A stretch of DNA of 64,000 bases from Rubrivivax sp. A210 (GTDB taxonomy: Bacteria > Pseudomonadota > Gammaproteobacteria > Burkholderiales > Burkholderiaceae_C): the NCBI RefSeq assembly GCF_904426505.1, contig NZ_CAJGBN010000002.1:62001-126000 (forward strand). Reading direction: 5' to 3'. This document shows positions 16,696 to 26,358 of the stretch, piece after piece (position 1 is the stretch's first letter; each line of letters opens with the position of its first letter). The translations under genes and the position numbers were made by a program. The notes under the pieces were generated by a model. That model did no database searches and was not told the origin of the DNA. It worked only from the letters and a program-made list of their open reading frames with translations.

Positions 16696-17651
16696 TTCTT
16701 CAGTCCCAGGCCCTTGCTGATGGAGCTGGCCTCGGCGTCGGAGGCGCTGGGCGCGGGCGCCTTGGTCGCGGCACCGGCGGTGGCGCCCGACGCGGCCTCG
16801 GCGAATTTGCCGACGAGTTCGATCTTGCCGGCGGCGCGCAGCGACTTCAGATCATCCTCGACCAGCTTGCGCTTGCGCTCGTTGAGCAAGTACTGCTCGA
16901 TGGCCGGACGGGCCTGCTCTTCGCTGACGGGCTGGCTGCGCGAACCGGCAAGCACGATGACCTGCACGCCGTTGGGCGCCGGCACGATGCCGGCCTGGCC
17001 GTCCTTCATCTTCGAGAAGGCCTCCAGGCTGTTCAGTGGCAGTTGCTCGGCAGAACGCACCGCCTGGTTGCCGTTGAAGCGGTAATCCTTGGCCTTCAGG
17101 AACTCGAGGAATTCATTGATGTTTTTGCTCGCGCTCAGGCGCTCGCGCAATTCCGGCTGCTGCTCGGGCTTGGCCTCGATGGCGATTTCCTGGATGTTGT
17201 AGATGCGGCGCTCGGCAAACAGCGCCGGCTTCTCGCCGTAATACTTCTTGATTTCTTCGGGCGTGGGCTTGGGCGCCGCGTCGCCAACGCGCTCGACATA
17301 GGCGCGCGCCAGGATTTCGCGGCGCGCGGCGTCGATTTGCTGCAGCACGCGCTGGTCGCGGTCGAGCTTGAGTTCCTCGGCCTTCTGCACCGCCAGTTGC
17401 TGGTCGACCAGACGCTCGAGGATCTGGCGGCTGGCGGCCTCGGCCTGCTCGGGGCGCAGATTGCGTTGCTGCTGGAGCACGAAATTGATCTGGTGGACGG
17501 TGATCTCGTCCTTGTTGACCTTGGCCGCCGTCTGGCTGGCGGGCTTGTCCTTCTTGTCGCCACAGGCCGCAAGCAGCATCGCGGCGGCGAGGGCGGACAT
17601 CAGCAACCAACGGCCCGCCTTGGGCGCGGCTTGGGGCATCTGGTGATTCAT
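16692..17651 (-). CDS. epsD: EpsD-family peptidyl-prolyl isomerase lipoprotein
   Basis: 319 residues from ATG 17651. The signal peptide ends in the lipobox L-L-A-A-C (Cys near residue 30), so it is a predicted lipoprotein. The body resembles SurA/PpiC chaperones: an N-terminal helical part (VNKDEITVHQINFVLQQQ, LVDQQLAVQKA) and a parvulin-like region around residues 140-250. EpsD proteins are the first gene of exosortase-B loci and probably help fold exported components. The C-terminal tail is rich in Ala, Ser and Pro. An open frame continues to 17738 but lacks signal-peptide character. It is the first gene of the operon, so the promoter should lie between it and ubiE. Confidence 0.88.
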   Translation of the reverse strand: MNHQMPQAAPKAGRWLLMSALAAAMLLAACGDKKDKPASQTAAKVNKDEITVHQINFVLQQQRNLRPEQAEAASRQILERLVDQQLAVQKAEELKLDRDQRVLQQIDAARREILARAYVERVGDAAPKPTPEEIKKYYGEKPALFAERRIYNIQEIAIEAKPEQQPELRERLSASKNINEFLEFLKAKDYRFNGNQAVRSAEQLPLNSLEAFSKMKDGQAGIVPAPNGVQVIVLAGSRSQPVSEEQARPAIEQYLLNERKRKLVEDDLKSLRAAGKIELVGKFAEAASGATAGAATKAPAPSASDAEASSISKGLGLKK

Positions 17652-17723
17652 CGGCAGGCTTCCTCGGAAATCGATCAGGCGAAAAGGGCTGGCGCCACAG
17701 CAGCGCGGCGAACGGCCGGCGCA

Positions 17724-17743
17724 GGCGCATGGAGTCATGCGCC
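17724..17743. repeat. Perfect 8-bp inverted repeat upstream of eps operon
   Basis: GGCGCATG, loop GAGT, then CATGCGCC, located 73 bases upstream of the epsD start and 81 bases downstream of the ubiE stop. On the minus strand no T-run follows, so it is a poor intrinsic terminator for ubiE. It may be an operator for the exopolysaccharide operon or simply a stable RNA hairpin; the sequence does not decide. Confidence 0.5.
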
Positions 17744-17823
17744 TTTCGGGCCAGCCGACGAGTTTAGTGCGCCTGAATGACGAAACCGGGGCGCAGCCGC
17801 CCCTTACTCGGGCAGCATTTCAC

Positions 17824-18555
17824 TCAGCATTTGATGCCGACGTGCAGGGCGACGATGCCGCCGGCCAGGTTGTGGATGTCGACGTGGCCGAAGCCGGCCG
17901 CTTTCATCATCGCCTTGAGCGCCGCCTGGTCGGGGTGCATGCGAATGCTTTCGGCCAGGTAGCGGTAGCTGTCGCCGTCCTTGGCGATCAGCTTGCCCAG
18001 CAATGGCATGAGCGTGAACGAATACCAGTCGTAGGGCTTGCGCAGCAGCGGCGCGGGGCGCGAGAACTCCAGCACCAGCAGGCGCCCGCCCGGGCGCAGC
18101 ACGCGCGCCATCTCGGCCAGGGCGGCCTCCTTGTGCGTCATGTTGCGCAGGCCGAAGGCGACGCTGGCGAGATCAAAACTGGCGTCGACAAAAGGAAGGT
18201 GCTCGGCGTCGCAGGCCGCCGTGGGCAACAGCACGCCGTCGTCGAGCAGGCGATCACGGCCGGCGCGCAGCATGGCCTCGTTGATGTCAGTCAGCACGAC
18301 GCGGCCGGTGGGGCCGGCGCGCTCGGCGAAGGCACGCGCCAGGTCGCCGGTGCCGCCGGCGACATCCAGCACCTGCATCCCGGGCCGCACCGCCGCCACC
18401 GCCACCGTGTAGGCCTTCCAGGCGCGGTGCAGGCCGAGCGACAGCACGTCGTTCATCAGGTCGTACTTGGTCGCCACCGAGTCGAACACGCCGCGCACGC
18501 GGCCCGCCTTCTCGGCCTCGTCGACGTTCTGGTAGCCGAAGTGGGTCTGTGCCAT
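17824..18555 (-). CDS. ubiE: Ubiquinone/menaquinone C-methyltransferase UbiE
   Basis: 243 residues from ATG 18555. It begins [20 protein letters not shown], as most UbiE proteins do, with [22 protein letters not shown], the SAM motif [14 protein letters not shown], and the family motif [17 protein letters not shown]. It transfers a methyl group from SAM to the ring of 2-polyprenyl-6-methoxy-1,4-benzoquinol in ubiquinone biosynthesis, and to demethylmenaquinol where present. One base separates it from the preceding DUF971 gene, so they form a two-gene unit. This pairing is common in betaproteobacteria. Confidence 0.97.
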   Translation of the reverse strand: MAQTHFGYQNVDEAEKAGRVRGVFDSVATKYDLMNDVLSLGLHRAWKAYTVAVAAVRPGMQVLDVAGGTGDLARAFAERAGPTGRVVLTDINEAMLRAGRDRLLDDGVLLPTAACDAEHLPFVDASFDLASVAFGLRNMTHKEAALAEMARVLRPGGRLLVLEFSRPAPLLRKPYDWYSFTLMPLLGKLIAKDGDSYRYLAESIRMHPDQAALKAMMKAAGFGHVDIHNLAGGIVALHVGIKC

Positions 18556-18556
18556 G

Positions 18557-18973
18557 TCAGTGTGAGCAGCTGCCACCGTGGCCGGCGGCGGTGGGCATGG
18601 CGGCGTCACGGTCGACGCCGGCAGCGCGCAGGCGCTCGTCGTACTGCGCCCACAGCTCGCCTTGCTGGCTGCCCAGGTGGTAAAGGTAGTCCCAGGTGAA
18701 GATGCCGCTTTCGTGGCCATCGCTGAAACGCGGCTGCACCGCGTAGTGGCCGACGGCAGCGATGTCCTCGATGCCCACACCGCGCTTGCCGGTCTGCAGC
18801 ACTTCCTGGCCCGGGCCGTGGCCCTGGACCTCGGCCGAGGGCGAGTAGATGCGCAGCAGCTCGAAGGGGATGCGGAAGGCCGCACCGTCGTCGAAGGCCA
18901 CCTCAAGCACCTTGGAGGCCTGGTGCACGGTCAGGTTGGTGGGCTGCGGAACGCGTTTATCAGGACCAGCCAT
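18557..18973 (-). CDS. DUF971 (GBBH-like N-terminal) domain protein
   Basis: 138 residues from ATG 18973 ([20 protein letters not shown]). The whole protein is a DUF971 domain, related to the N-terminal domain of gamma-butyrobetaine hydroxylase: L-T-V-H-x2-S-K-V-L, then [20 protein letters not shown] and the F-x-D-G-H-x2-G-I-F-T-W-D-Y-L signature. The family is linked to iron-sulfur or quinone metabolism by context, but its biochemical role is unproven. The His-rich C-terminal tail (GHGGSCSH) could bind metal. It directly precedes ubiE with one base between stop and start. Confidence 0.92.
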   Translation of the reverse strand: MAGPDKRVPQPTNLTVHQASKVLEVAFDDGAAFRIPFELLRIYSPSAEVQGHGPGQEVLQTGKRGVGIEDIAAVGHYAVQPRFSDGHESGIFTWDYLYHLGSQQGELWAQYDERLRAAGVDRDAAMPTAAGHGGSCSH

Positions 18974-19051
18974 GGGCGCGGGACGATCATCTAGGACGGA
19001 CCGCAGTGTATCGCCGCCCGCCGCGACCACTCGCCGCGAGGACGGCCGGCT

Positions 19052-19738
19052 TCAGTCGCGCTGGCGGCGCCGGAAGGCGAGCAGCCCGACCAGGCCCAAG
19101 CCGGCCAGCATCATCCCGTAGGTCTCGGGCTCGGGCACGGCGGCGATGCCGACGTTCAGGAAGACGCCGCTTTTGTCGACCAGGGCGAAACCCACCGTCG
19201 ACGCCGGCACGAAGGCGGCCAGGATGCTCTGGATGCTGACGTTGGCCACCGAGGTCGAGGCCGGCACGGCCGTGAAGCTGGCGGCGGCGGCCCAGTCGTG
19301 GGTGCTGAAATCGAGGAAGCTGTTGGCGGTGAAGGGGCCGGCCGCGACCAGCGGCGCCGTCGCGGTGACACCCGGCAGCGGTGTGACCCGCAACTGGCCA
19401 CTCACCGACACCAGGGAGCCGGAGCCGAAATAGAGGTAGCTGCCCACTTCGGCGAGGCCGAAGCCGTTGAACTGGAAGCCGGCATGGGCCGAGAGCTGGA
19501 GCGAAAAGCTCGCGTTGACGACGTTGAAGCCGGCCGAGGAGCTCGCCGCGAAGCCGGGCGAGCCCGAGGGGAACCAGCTCACCTGGTTGCCGACGACGAC
19601 CGGCGCCCCGAACAGTCCCACGAGGGCGCTGTCGTAGCTGATGTCGAACTGGGAGCCGAGAACGGTGACGGGCACTGCCAGGGCGCTGGAAGCGCCGCAT
19701 ACCGATGCGGCCAACATTGCAACGCGGATCGACTTCAT
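19052..19738 (-). CDS. PEP-CTERM sorting domain protein (exosortase substrate)
   Basis: 228 residues. An N-terminal signal peptide (about 1-21, SSALA) is followed by a Ser/Gly/Ala/Val-rich secreted body with no recognised domain and no cysteine after the signal peptide. The C-terminus is a textbook sorting signal: V-P-E-P-E-T-Y-G at 201-208, a hydrophobic helix at about 209-222 and the basic tail RRRQRD. Exosortases cut this tail at the cytoplasmic membrane during export, so XrtB encoded at 12548-13402 is the likely partner. Such proteins often associate with the exopolysaccharide matrix. A 17-bp palindrome and a possible -10 (TATATC) lie upstream. Confidence 0.92.
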   Translation of the reverse strand: MKSIRVAMLAASVCGASSALAVPVTVLGSQFDISYDSALVGLFGAPVVVGNQVSWFPSGSPGFAASSSAGFNVVNASFSLQLSAHAGFQFNGFGLAEVGSYLYFGSGSLVSVSGQLRVTPLPGVTATAPLVAAGPFTANSFLDFSTHDWAAAASFTAVPASTSVANVSIQSILAAFVPASTVGFALVDKSGVFLNVGIAAVPEPETYGMMLAGLGLVGLLAFRRRQRD

Positions 19739-19831
19739 GGCTGGTTCCCTGATGCCCCGCCCGGAGGATCCGGACTTCGAAACCGATTGTCACAAGAACA
19801 CCGGATATACGAGCGGCCCCTGGCAGCCATT

Positions 19832-19848
19832 CCCCCTGATCTAGGGGG
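19832..19848 (-). promoter_or_regulatory. Candidate regulator-binding palindrome upstream of PEP-CTERM gene
   Basis: Read on the minus strand the site is CCCCCTAGATCAGGGGG, an imperfect 17-bp palindrome ending 93 bases before the PEP-CTERM start codon. A TATATC hexamer at 19809-19804 could be a -10 element, placing the palindrome centre about 40 bases before the predicted transcription start, a common position for an activator. A near-identical site lies upstream of the subtilase gene (30971-30987). The regulator is not identified. Confidence 0.55.
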
Positions 19849-19998
19849 CACCAAAAGCACACCAAGGTGGGGCGAATTCCTTCGAATTGATGAGGGGACA
19901 GGGATTTCGGTGCGAAATATGCACCGACCCGCGCTTCACCACGGATTATTCGCGTCCCGCGCCCGCCCGCATTTCGAGAATCAGCCCGCCGGCAGGGA

Positions 19999-22900
19999 TC
20001 AGACCAGCACCCGCTCGATGCCGCCGGCGTTGGCGCGCGCCACGTAATCGGGCAGCCACTGCTCGCCCAGCAACAGGCGAGCCATCTCGACCACGATGTA
20101 GTCGGCCTCGAGCAGACCGCTGGACAGGTCGTCCTCGTAGCGCTTGAGGCCCTGCAGGCAGCTCGGGCAGCTGGTCAGGATCTTCAGGTTGGCGCCGGCT
20201 GCCGCGCCGAGTTGGCCGCGCAGCGCAGCCTCGTCCTTGCGCAGCTCTTCTTCCTTGCGGAAGCGCACCTGGGTCGAGATGTCGGGCCGCGTGACGCCCA
20301 GCGTGCCGCTCTCGCCGCAGCAGCGCTCGCTCTTGCGCACATTGGGGCCGACCAGGGCCTTGACGGTCTTCATCGGCTCCTGCAGCTTCATCGGGCTGTG
20401 GCAGGGGTCGTGGTAGAGGTAGCCGCCCTCGTGCGCGGGCAGGGTGATGCCCTTCTCGAGCAGGAATTCGTGGATGTCGACGATGCGGCAGCCGGGGAAG
20501 ATGTCCTCGAACTGGTAGCCCTGGAGCTGGTCGTAGCAGGTGCCGCAGCTCACCACCACGGTCTTGATGTCGAGGTAGTTCAGGGTGTTGGCGACGCGGT
20601 GGAACAGCACCCGGTTGTCGGTGATGATCTTGTCGGCCTTGTCGGCCTGGCCGCTGCCGCGCTGCGGGTAGCCGCAGCACAGATAGCCCGGCGGCAGCAC
20701 CGTCTGCACACCGGCTTGCCAGAGCATGGCCTGGGTGGCCAGGCCCACCTGGCTGAACAGGCGCTCGCTGCCGCAGCCCGGAAAGTAGAACACCGCCTCG
20801 GTCTCGGCCGTGGTCGTGCGCGGGTCGCGGATGATGGGGACGTAGGCCTTGTCCTCGATGTCGAGCAGGGCGCGCGCCGTCTTCTTGGGCAGGCCGCCGG
20901 GCATCTTCTTGTTGATGAAGTGGATGACCTGCTCGCGCAGCGGCGCCGCGCCCAGCGTCGCCGGCGGCGCCTGGGTCTGGGCACGCGCGGCCGGGCGCAG
21001 CAGGCCATTGACGAAGCGCTGCACCTTGAAGCCGACATCGACCATGGCGCCGCGCATCAGCTTGATGGTCTGCGGATGGGTGGCGTTGAGGAAGAGCATG
21101 GCCGCCGCACTGCCGGGGCGGAAGCTCTTCTTGCCCATGCGCTGCAGCAGGCTGCGCATGGCCATCGTGACATCGCCGAAGTCGATCTTCACCGGGCAGG
21201 GCGAGAGGCATTTGTGGCACACGGTGCAGTGGTCGGCCACATCCTCGAAATCGGCCCAGTGGCGCACGCTGACGCCGCGCCGCGTCTGCTCTTCGTAGAG
21301 GAAGGCCTCGATCAGCAGGCTGGTGGCGAGGATCTTGTTGCGCGGGCTGTAGAGCAGGTTGGCGCGCGGCACATGGGTGGCGCACACCGGCTTGCACTTG
21401 CCGCAGCGCAGGCAGTCCTTGATGCTCTCGCTGATGGCGCCGATGTCGCTCTGCTGCATGATCAGCGACTCGTGGCCCATGAGCCCGAAGCTGGGCGTGT
21501 AGGCCGCGCTCAGGTCCGACGGCCGCGCGCCGCCATCGGATGCATGGGTGCCGCGCAGCAGCTTGCCCTTGTTGAAGCGGCCCTCGGGGTCAACGCGCCG
21601 CTTGTAGTCGGTGAAGGCGGCCAGTTCGTCGTCCGTCAGGAATTCGAGCTTGGTGATGCCGATGCCGTGCTCGCCGCTGATCACCCCGCCCAGGCGCCGC
21701 GCCAGCCCCATGATGCGCGCCACCGCCTCGTGGGCGGCCTGCAGCATGGCGTAGTTGTCGCTGTTGACGGGGATGTTGGTGTGGACGTTGCCGTCGCCGG
21801 CGTGCATGTGCAGCGCCACCCAGACGCGGCCCCGCAGCACCTCCTTGTGGATGCGGCGGCATTCGTCGAGCAGGGGCAAGAAGGCGCTGCCGGCAAACAC
21901 CTGCTGCAGCGGCTTGAGGATCTGCGTCTTCCACGAAGCGCGCAGCCGCCAGTCCTGCAACAGGGCAAAGGCGGTCTCGCTGGCGCCGGACTGCACCAGG
22001 TCGAGCCCGTCCAGCCAGCCCTGCCACAGCGCGCCCACCTCGGCCAGCAGGGCCAGGGCCTGCTGCACGCGGTCTTCCAGCAGTTCGGCGCTGGGAATCT
22101 CGCCGGCGTCGTCACCTTTGCCCAGCGGCAGCTGGCCGCGCTGGAAGAAGGCCTGCAGCGCCGCCACCAGCTCGAGCTTGTTGCGCAGGCTCAGCTCGAT
22201 GTTGATGCGCTCTATGCCCTCGGTGTACTCGCCCATGCGCGGCAGCGGAATCACCACGTCTTCGTTGATCTTGAAGGCGTTGGTGTGGCGCGCGATGGCC
22301 GCGGTGCGCTTGCGGTCGAGCCAGAACTTCTTGCGCGCGTCGGCGCTGACGGCGACGAAGCCCTCGCCGGCGCGGCTGTTGGCGATGCGCACCACCTCGC
22401 TGGTGGCGCGCGCCACGGCGTCGGCGTCGTCGCCGACGATGTCGCCCACCAGCACCATCTTGGGCAGGCCCGAGCCCGTGAGCGCGCGCTTGCTCTTGGT
22501 GGCATAGCCCACGGCCTTGAGGTAGCGGTCGTCCAGGTGCTCCAGGCCGGCGAGCAGGACACCCTGGTCGGCCAGTGAGAAGAGATAGTCCTTGATCTCG
22601 ACGATGCTGGGCACGGCGTCCTTGGCATTGCCGAAGAACTCGAGGCAGACCGTGCGCACATGGGCCGGCATGCGGTGTACCACCCAGCGTGCGCTGGTGA
22701 TGAGGCCGTCGCAGCCTTCTTTCTGGATGCCGGGCAGACCGGCGAGGAACTTGTCGGTGACGTCCTTGCCCAGGCCTTCCTTGCGGAACACGCCGCCGGG
22801 GATGTCCAGGCGCTCGGTGCGTTCGAGCTTCCTGCCGCTGGCGTCGAAGTACTTCAGCTCGAAGCTGGCGACCTCGACATCATGAATCTTCCCCAGGTTG

Positions 22901-23925
22901 TGGTTGAGGCGGGTCACCTCCAGCCACTTGGCCTCGGGCGTGACCATCTTCCAGCTTGCCAGGTTGTCGAGCGCCGTGCCCCACAGCACGGCCTTCTTGC
23001 CGCCGGCGTTCATGGCCACGTTGCCGCCAATGCAGCTGGCCTCGGCGCTGGTGGGGTCGACCGCGAAGACAAAGCCGCCGCGCTCGGCCGCATCGGCCAC
23101 GCGCTGGGTGACGACGCCGGCCTCGCTGAAGATGGTGGCCACCGGAAGGGCGACGCCCGGCAGCGCGACCATCTCGACCTCGCTCATGGCCTCGAGCTTC
23201 TCGGTGTTGATGACCGCGCTCTTCCAGGTGAGCGGCACGGCGCCGCCGGTGTAGCCGGTGCCACCGCCGCGCGGGATGATGGTGAGACCGAGGTCGATGC
23301 AGCCCTTGACCAGGGCCGCCATCTCGGCCTCGCTGTCGGGGGTGAGCACGACGAAGGGGTACTCGACGCGCCAGTCGGTGGCGTCGGTGACGTGGGCGAC
23401 GCGGCTCAGGCCGTCGAACTTGATGTTGTCGCGGGCGGTGGCGCGGCCAAGCACGCGGCGCGCGGCCTTGCGCAAATCCCACACCGCTCGGAACTGGGCC
23501 GCGAAGGCGTCCACCGCGGCGCCGGCCGCCGTGAGCAACTCGCCCACCAGCTGGTCGCGCTGCGGGTCGTCGGCCGGCGTGCGGCGCTTGCCGACCTCGG
23601 CCAGGCGATGGTGCAAGGCCTCGATCAGCAGCGCCCGGCGCTTCGGGTTCTCGAGCAGGTCGTCTTCGAGGTAGGGGTTGCGCTGCACCACCCAGATGTC
23701 GCCCAGCACCTCGTAAAGCATGCGCGCGCTGCGGCCGGTGCGGCGCTCCTGGCGCAGCTGGGTGAGGATGCCCCAGGCTCGCGGTCCGAGCAGGCGCTGC
23801 ACGATCTCGCGGTCGGAGAACGAGGTGTAGTTGTAGGGAATCTCGCGCAGCCGCGGCAGGCCGCCGTGCGGGTCGTCCACGGGTGCGCCACGGAGGGCCG
23901 CGGGTATCGGAAGCGGTGCATTCAT
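19999..23925 (-). CDS. FAD-binding/Fe-S oxidoreductase fusion (DUF3683 family)
   Basis: 1308 residues. The N-terminal region is DUF3683, followed by an FAD-binding type 4 (PCMH) domain at roughly 175-400 ([34 protein letters not shown]), an FAD-oxidase C-terminal domain to about 790 (EHGIGITK), a 4Fe-4S pair ([11 protein letters not shown] near 838 and [12 protein letters not shown] near 900), and a C-terminal CCG/heterodisulfide-reductase-like domain ([22 protein letters not shown]). It thus combines GlcD-like and GlpC/GlcF-like parts in one chain. Similar proteins are annotated as D-lactate or glycolate-type dehydrogenases, but the substrate is not known. There is no signal peptide; it probably works at the inner face of the membrane, passing electrons to quinone. 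Confidence 0.9.
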   Translation of the reverse strand: MNAPLPIPAALRGAPVDDPHGGLPRLREIPYNYTSFSDREIVQRLLGPRAWGILTQLRQERRTGRSARMLYEVLGDIWVVQRNPYLEDDLLENPKRRALLIEALHHRLAEVGKRRTPADDPQRDQLVGELLTAAGAAVDAFAAQFRAVWDLRKAARRVLGRATARDNIKFDGLSRVAHVTDATDWRVEYPFVVLTPDSEAEMAALVKGCIDLGLTIIPRGGGTGYTGGAVPLTWKSAVINTEKLEAMSEVEMVALPGVALPVATIFSEAGVVTQRVADAAERGGFVFAVDPTSAEASCIGGNVAMNAGGKKAVLWGTALDNLASWKMVTPEAKWLEVTRLNHNLGKIHDVEVASFELKYFDASGRKLERTERLDIPGGVFRKEGLGKDVTDKFLAGLPGIQKEGCDGLITSARWVVHRMPAHVRTVCLEFFGNAKDAVPSIVEIKDYLFSLADQGVLLAGLEHLDDRYLKAVGYATKSKRALTGSGLPKMVLVGDIVGDDADAVARATSEVVRIANSRAGEGFVAVSADARKKFWLDRKRTAAIARHTNAFKINEDVVIPLPRMGEYTEGIERINIELSLRNKLELVAALQAFFQRGQLPLGKGDDAGEIPSAELLEDRVQQALALLAEVGALWQGWLDGLDLVQSGASETAFALLQDWRLRASWKTQILKPLQQVFAGSAFLPLLDECRRIHKEVLRGRVWVALHMHAGDGNVHTNIPVNSDNYAMLQAAHEAVARIMGLARRLGGVISGEHGIGITKLEFLTDDELAAFTDYKRRVDPEGRFNKGKLLRGTHASDGGARPSDLSAAYTPSFGLMGHESLIMQQSDIGAISESIKDCLRCGKCKPVCATHVPRANLLYSPRNKILATSLLIEAFLYEEQTRRGVSVRHWADFEDVADHCTVCHKCLSPCPVKIDFGDVTMAMRSLLQRMGKKSFRPGSAAAMLFLNATHPQTIKLMRGAMVDVGFKVQRFVNGLLRPAARAQTQAPPATLGAAPLREQVIHFINKKMPGGLPKKTARALLDIEDKAYVPIIRDPRTTTAETEAVFYFPGCGSERLFSQVGLATQAMLWQAGVQTVLPPGYLCCGYPQRGSGQADKADKIITDNRVLFHRVANTLNYLDIKTVVVSCGTCYDQLQGYQFEDIFPGCRIVDIHEFLLEKGITLPAHEGGYLYHDPCHSPMKLQEPMKTVKALVGPNVRKSERCCGESGTLGVTRPDISTQVRFRKEEELRKDEAALRGQLGAAAGANLKILTSCPSCLQGLKRYEDDLSSGLLEADYIVVEMARLLLGEQWLPDYVARANAGGIERVLV

Positions 23926-24111
23926 AGGGTAAGCGCGAATGCTAACGCAGGGCCCCGGGCCAGCCGCGCCAGGGGTTGTGCGGCGGTCGACGATGGGCGC
24001 GGCGGGTTAGTCCCGTTGCCCCGGCCGCCCAGGCATGACAGAAACCGGGGCGTCACCGAAGCGGCGCATCATCACCGCTTCAGCCCAGAAGAAAGACCGC
24101 CCGGAGTAGCC

Positions 24112-25425
24112 ATGATTCAAAAGTCCCCTGCCCTCGCCGCCGCCGCGCTGGCCGCCGCCTTCGCCCTGCCCGCCGCGGCCCAGACCGAGATCCAGTGGTG
24201 GCATTCGATGACCGCCGTCAACAACGAGTGGGTCAACGACCTGGCCAAGGATTTCAACGCCAGCCAGAAGGAATACAAGATCGTGCCCACCTTCAAGGGC
24301 AGCTACGACGAATCGATGACGGCCGCGGTGGCCGCCTTCCGCTCGGGCAATGCGCCGCACATCCTGCAGGTCTTCGAGGTCGGCACCGCCACCATGATGG
24401 CCAGCAAGGGCGTGGTAATGCCGGTGGGCAAGCTGATGACCGACGCCGGCTACAAGTTCGACCCTGCCGCCTACGTGCCCGCGGTGGCCGGCTACTACAC
24501 CGCGCCCAACGGGCAGATGCTGAGCTTCCCCTTCAACAGCTCGACCACGGTCTTCTACATCAACCGCGACGCCTTCAAGGCCGCCGGCCTGGACGCCGAC
24601 AAGCCGCCCACCACCTGGCCCGAGGTGGCACTGGCCGCCGCCAAGCTCAAGGCCAGCGGCCACAAGTGCCCCTTCACCACCGCCTGGCAGGGCTGGACCC
24701 AGCTCGAAAGCTTCTCGACCTGGCACAACGTCGAGCTGGCCACGCAGCGCAACGGCCTGGGCGGCATGAACGCGCGCATGGTAGTGAACTCGCCGCTGCA
24801 TGTGCGCCACATCGAGAACCTGGCCAACATGGCCAAGCAGGGTCTCTTCATCTACAAGGGCCGCGGCAACGTGCCCGAGGCCACCTTCGTCTCGGGCGAG
24901 TGCGCGATGATCACCACGTCCTCGGGCTTCTACGGCAACGTCAAGCGCAATGCCAAGTTCGCCTACGCCCTGGCCACCCTGCCCTACTACCCCGACGTGC
25001 CGGGCGCGCCGCAGAACACCGTCATCGGCGGCGCCAGCCTGTGGGTCACCTCGGGCAAGAAGCCGGCCGAGTACAAGGGTGTGGCCGCCTTCTTCAACTA
25101 CCTCTCCAACCCGGACGTGCAGTCGGCCAGCCACAAGCGCACCGGCTACCTGCCCATCACCATGGCCGCCTTCCAGCTGACCGAGAAATCGGGCTTCTAC
25201 AAGGCCAACCCGGGCACCGACACCGCGGTGAACCAGATGATCCGCAAGACCACCGACAAGTCGCGCGGCATCCGCCTGGGCAACTACGTGCAGATCCGCG
25301 CGGTGGAGGACGAAGAACTCGAGCAGGTCTGGGGCGGCAAGAAGACGGCCAAGGAGGCGCTGGACAGTGTCGTCAAGCGCGGCAACGAGTTGCTTGAGCG
25401 CTTCGAGAAAGCCAACAAGGGTTGA
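24112..25425 (+). CDS. ugpB: Glycerol-3-phosphate ABC transporter substrate-binding protein
   Basis: 437 residues. A signal peptide ends near PAAAQ (residue 23), followed by TEIQWWHSMTAVNNEWVN, the usual start of mature UgpB. The SBP_bac_8 fold continues with FPFNSSTTVFYINRDAF and GECAMITTSSGFYGNVK. It captures sn-glycerol-3-phosphate or glycerophosphodiesters in the periplasm for the UgpAEC importer. ATG 24112 has GGAG seven bases upstream. The same frame is open far upstream, but that part is antisense to the FAD/Fe-S gene and lacks a signal peptide. It is first in ugpB-ugpA-ugpE-ugpC; no ugpQ phosphodiesterase follows. Confidence 0.94.
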   Translation: MIQKSPALAAAALAAAFALPAAAQTEIQWWHSMTAVNNEWVNDLAKDFNASQKEYKIVPTFKGSYDESMTAAVAAFRSGNAPHILQVFEVGTATMMASKGVVMPVGKLMTDAGYKFDPAAYVPAVAGYYTAPNGQMLSFPFNSSTTVFYINRDAFKAAGLDADKPPTTWPEVALAAAKLKASGHKCPFTTAWQGWTQLESFSTWHNVELATQRNGLGGMNARMVVNSPLHVRHIENLANMAKQGLFIYKGRGNVPEATFVSGECAMITTSSGFYGNVKRNAKFAYALATLPYYPDVPGAPQNTVIGGASLWVTSGKKPAEYKGVAAFFNYLSNPDVQSASHKRTGYLPITMAAFQLTEKSGFYKANPGTDTAVNQMIRKTTDKSRGIRLGNYVQIRAVEDEELEQVWGGKKTAKEALDSVVKRGNELLERFEKANKG

Positions 25426-25454
25426 GTCGCCGGCCACCAAGCCCCGCCCGCTAG

Positions 25455-26342
25455 ATGGCCGTCGAAAAGCGCGTCCGCTTCAAGAGCTGGTGGCTGCCCT
25501 GGGTGCTGGTGGCGCCGCAGATGGCCGTGGTGCTGGTGTTCTTCTTCTGGCCCGCCGGCCAGGCGCTCTACCAGAGCGTGATGCTGGAAGACGCCTTCGG
25601 CACCACGACCCAGTTCGTCGGTGCCGAGAACTTCACTCGCCTCTTCGCAGACGACACCTACCTCGCCTCGTTCCGAACCACCGCCGTCTTCTCGGTGCTG
25701 GTGGCCGGCGTCGGCCTCACGGTGGCACTGCTGCTGGCGGTGATGGCCGACCGCGTCGTCAAGGGCGCCACCTTCTACAAGACCTTCCTGATCCTGCCCT
25801 ATGCAGTGGCGCCGGCGGTGGCCGGCGTGCTGTGGCTGTTTCTCTTCGCGCCCTCGGTGGGCGTGGTGAGCTTCGCGCTGCGCCGCCTGGGCTTCGAATG
25901 GAACCACCTGCTGGACGGCAACCATGCGATGGCGCTGATCGTGATGGCCGCGGTGTGGAAGCAGATCTCGTACAACTTCCTCTTCTTCCTGGCCGGGCTG
26001 CAGTCCATCCCCAAGAGCCTGATCGAGGCCGCGGCCATCGACGGCGCCGGGCCGTGGCGCCGCTTCTGGACGGTGCAGTTCCCGCTGCTATCGCCCACCA
26101 CCTTCTTCCTGCTCGTCATCAACGTCATCTACGCCTTCTTCGAGACCTTTGCCATCGTCGACGCCGCCACCCAGGGCGGGCCCGGCAAGGACACGGCCAT
26201 CCTGGTCTACAAGGTCTACTTCGACGGCTTCAAGGCGCTGGACCTGGGCAGTTCGGCGGCGCAGTCGGTGGTGCTGATGCTCATCGTCATCGCGCTCACG
26301 GTGCTGCAGTTCCGCTACGTCGAGAAGAAGGTGCAGTACTGA
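25455..26342 (+). CDS. ugpA: Glycerol-3-phosphate ABC transporter permease UgpA
   Basis: 295 residues with six predicted membrane segments. The coupling loop near residues 195-210 has the EAA motif ([20 protein letters not shown]), which contacts the ATPase. The C-terminus ends [10 protein letters not shown], as is typical for UgpA. It starts 29 bases after the ugpB stop and pairs with UgpE as a heterodimer forming the channel. Identity rests on order in the operon and on similarity to MalF/UgpA permeases. Confidence 0.94.
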   Translation: MAVEKRVRFKSWWLPWVLVAPQMAVVLVFFFWPAGQALYQSVMLEDAFGTTTQFVGAENFTRLFADDTYLASFRTTAVFSVLVAGVGLTVALLLAVMADRVVKGATFYKTFLILPYAVAPAVAGVLWLFLFAPSVGVVSFALRRLGFEWNHLLDGNHAMALIVMAAVWKQISYNFLFFLAGLQSIPKSLIEAAAIDGAGPWRRFWTVQFPLLSPTTFFLLVINVIYAFFETFAIVDAATQGGPGKDTAILVYKVYFDGFKALDLGSSAAQSVVLMLIVIALTVLQFRYVEKKVQY

Positions 26343-26358
26343 TGAAAGCCCGCCGGCC

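Noticed and set aside
17738..17753. Sigma-54-like promoter (TGGCCCG, then GCGCA) upstream of epsD
   Set aside because: The -12 element matches the consensus only at GC and overlaps the inverted repeat; too weak to call.
24044..24070. Possible Pho box upstream of ugpB (TGACAG and GTCAC elements)
   Set aside because: The two half-sites are degenerate and their spacing does not match the 7-4-7 arrangement of PhoB sites.
22660..24111. N-terminal extension of ugpB far into the FAD/Fe-S gene
   Set aside because: The family N-terminus and signal peptide begin exactly at ATG 24112, which has a ribosome-binding site.
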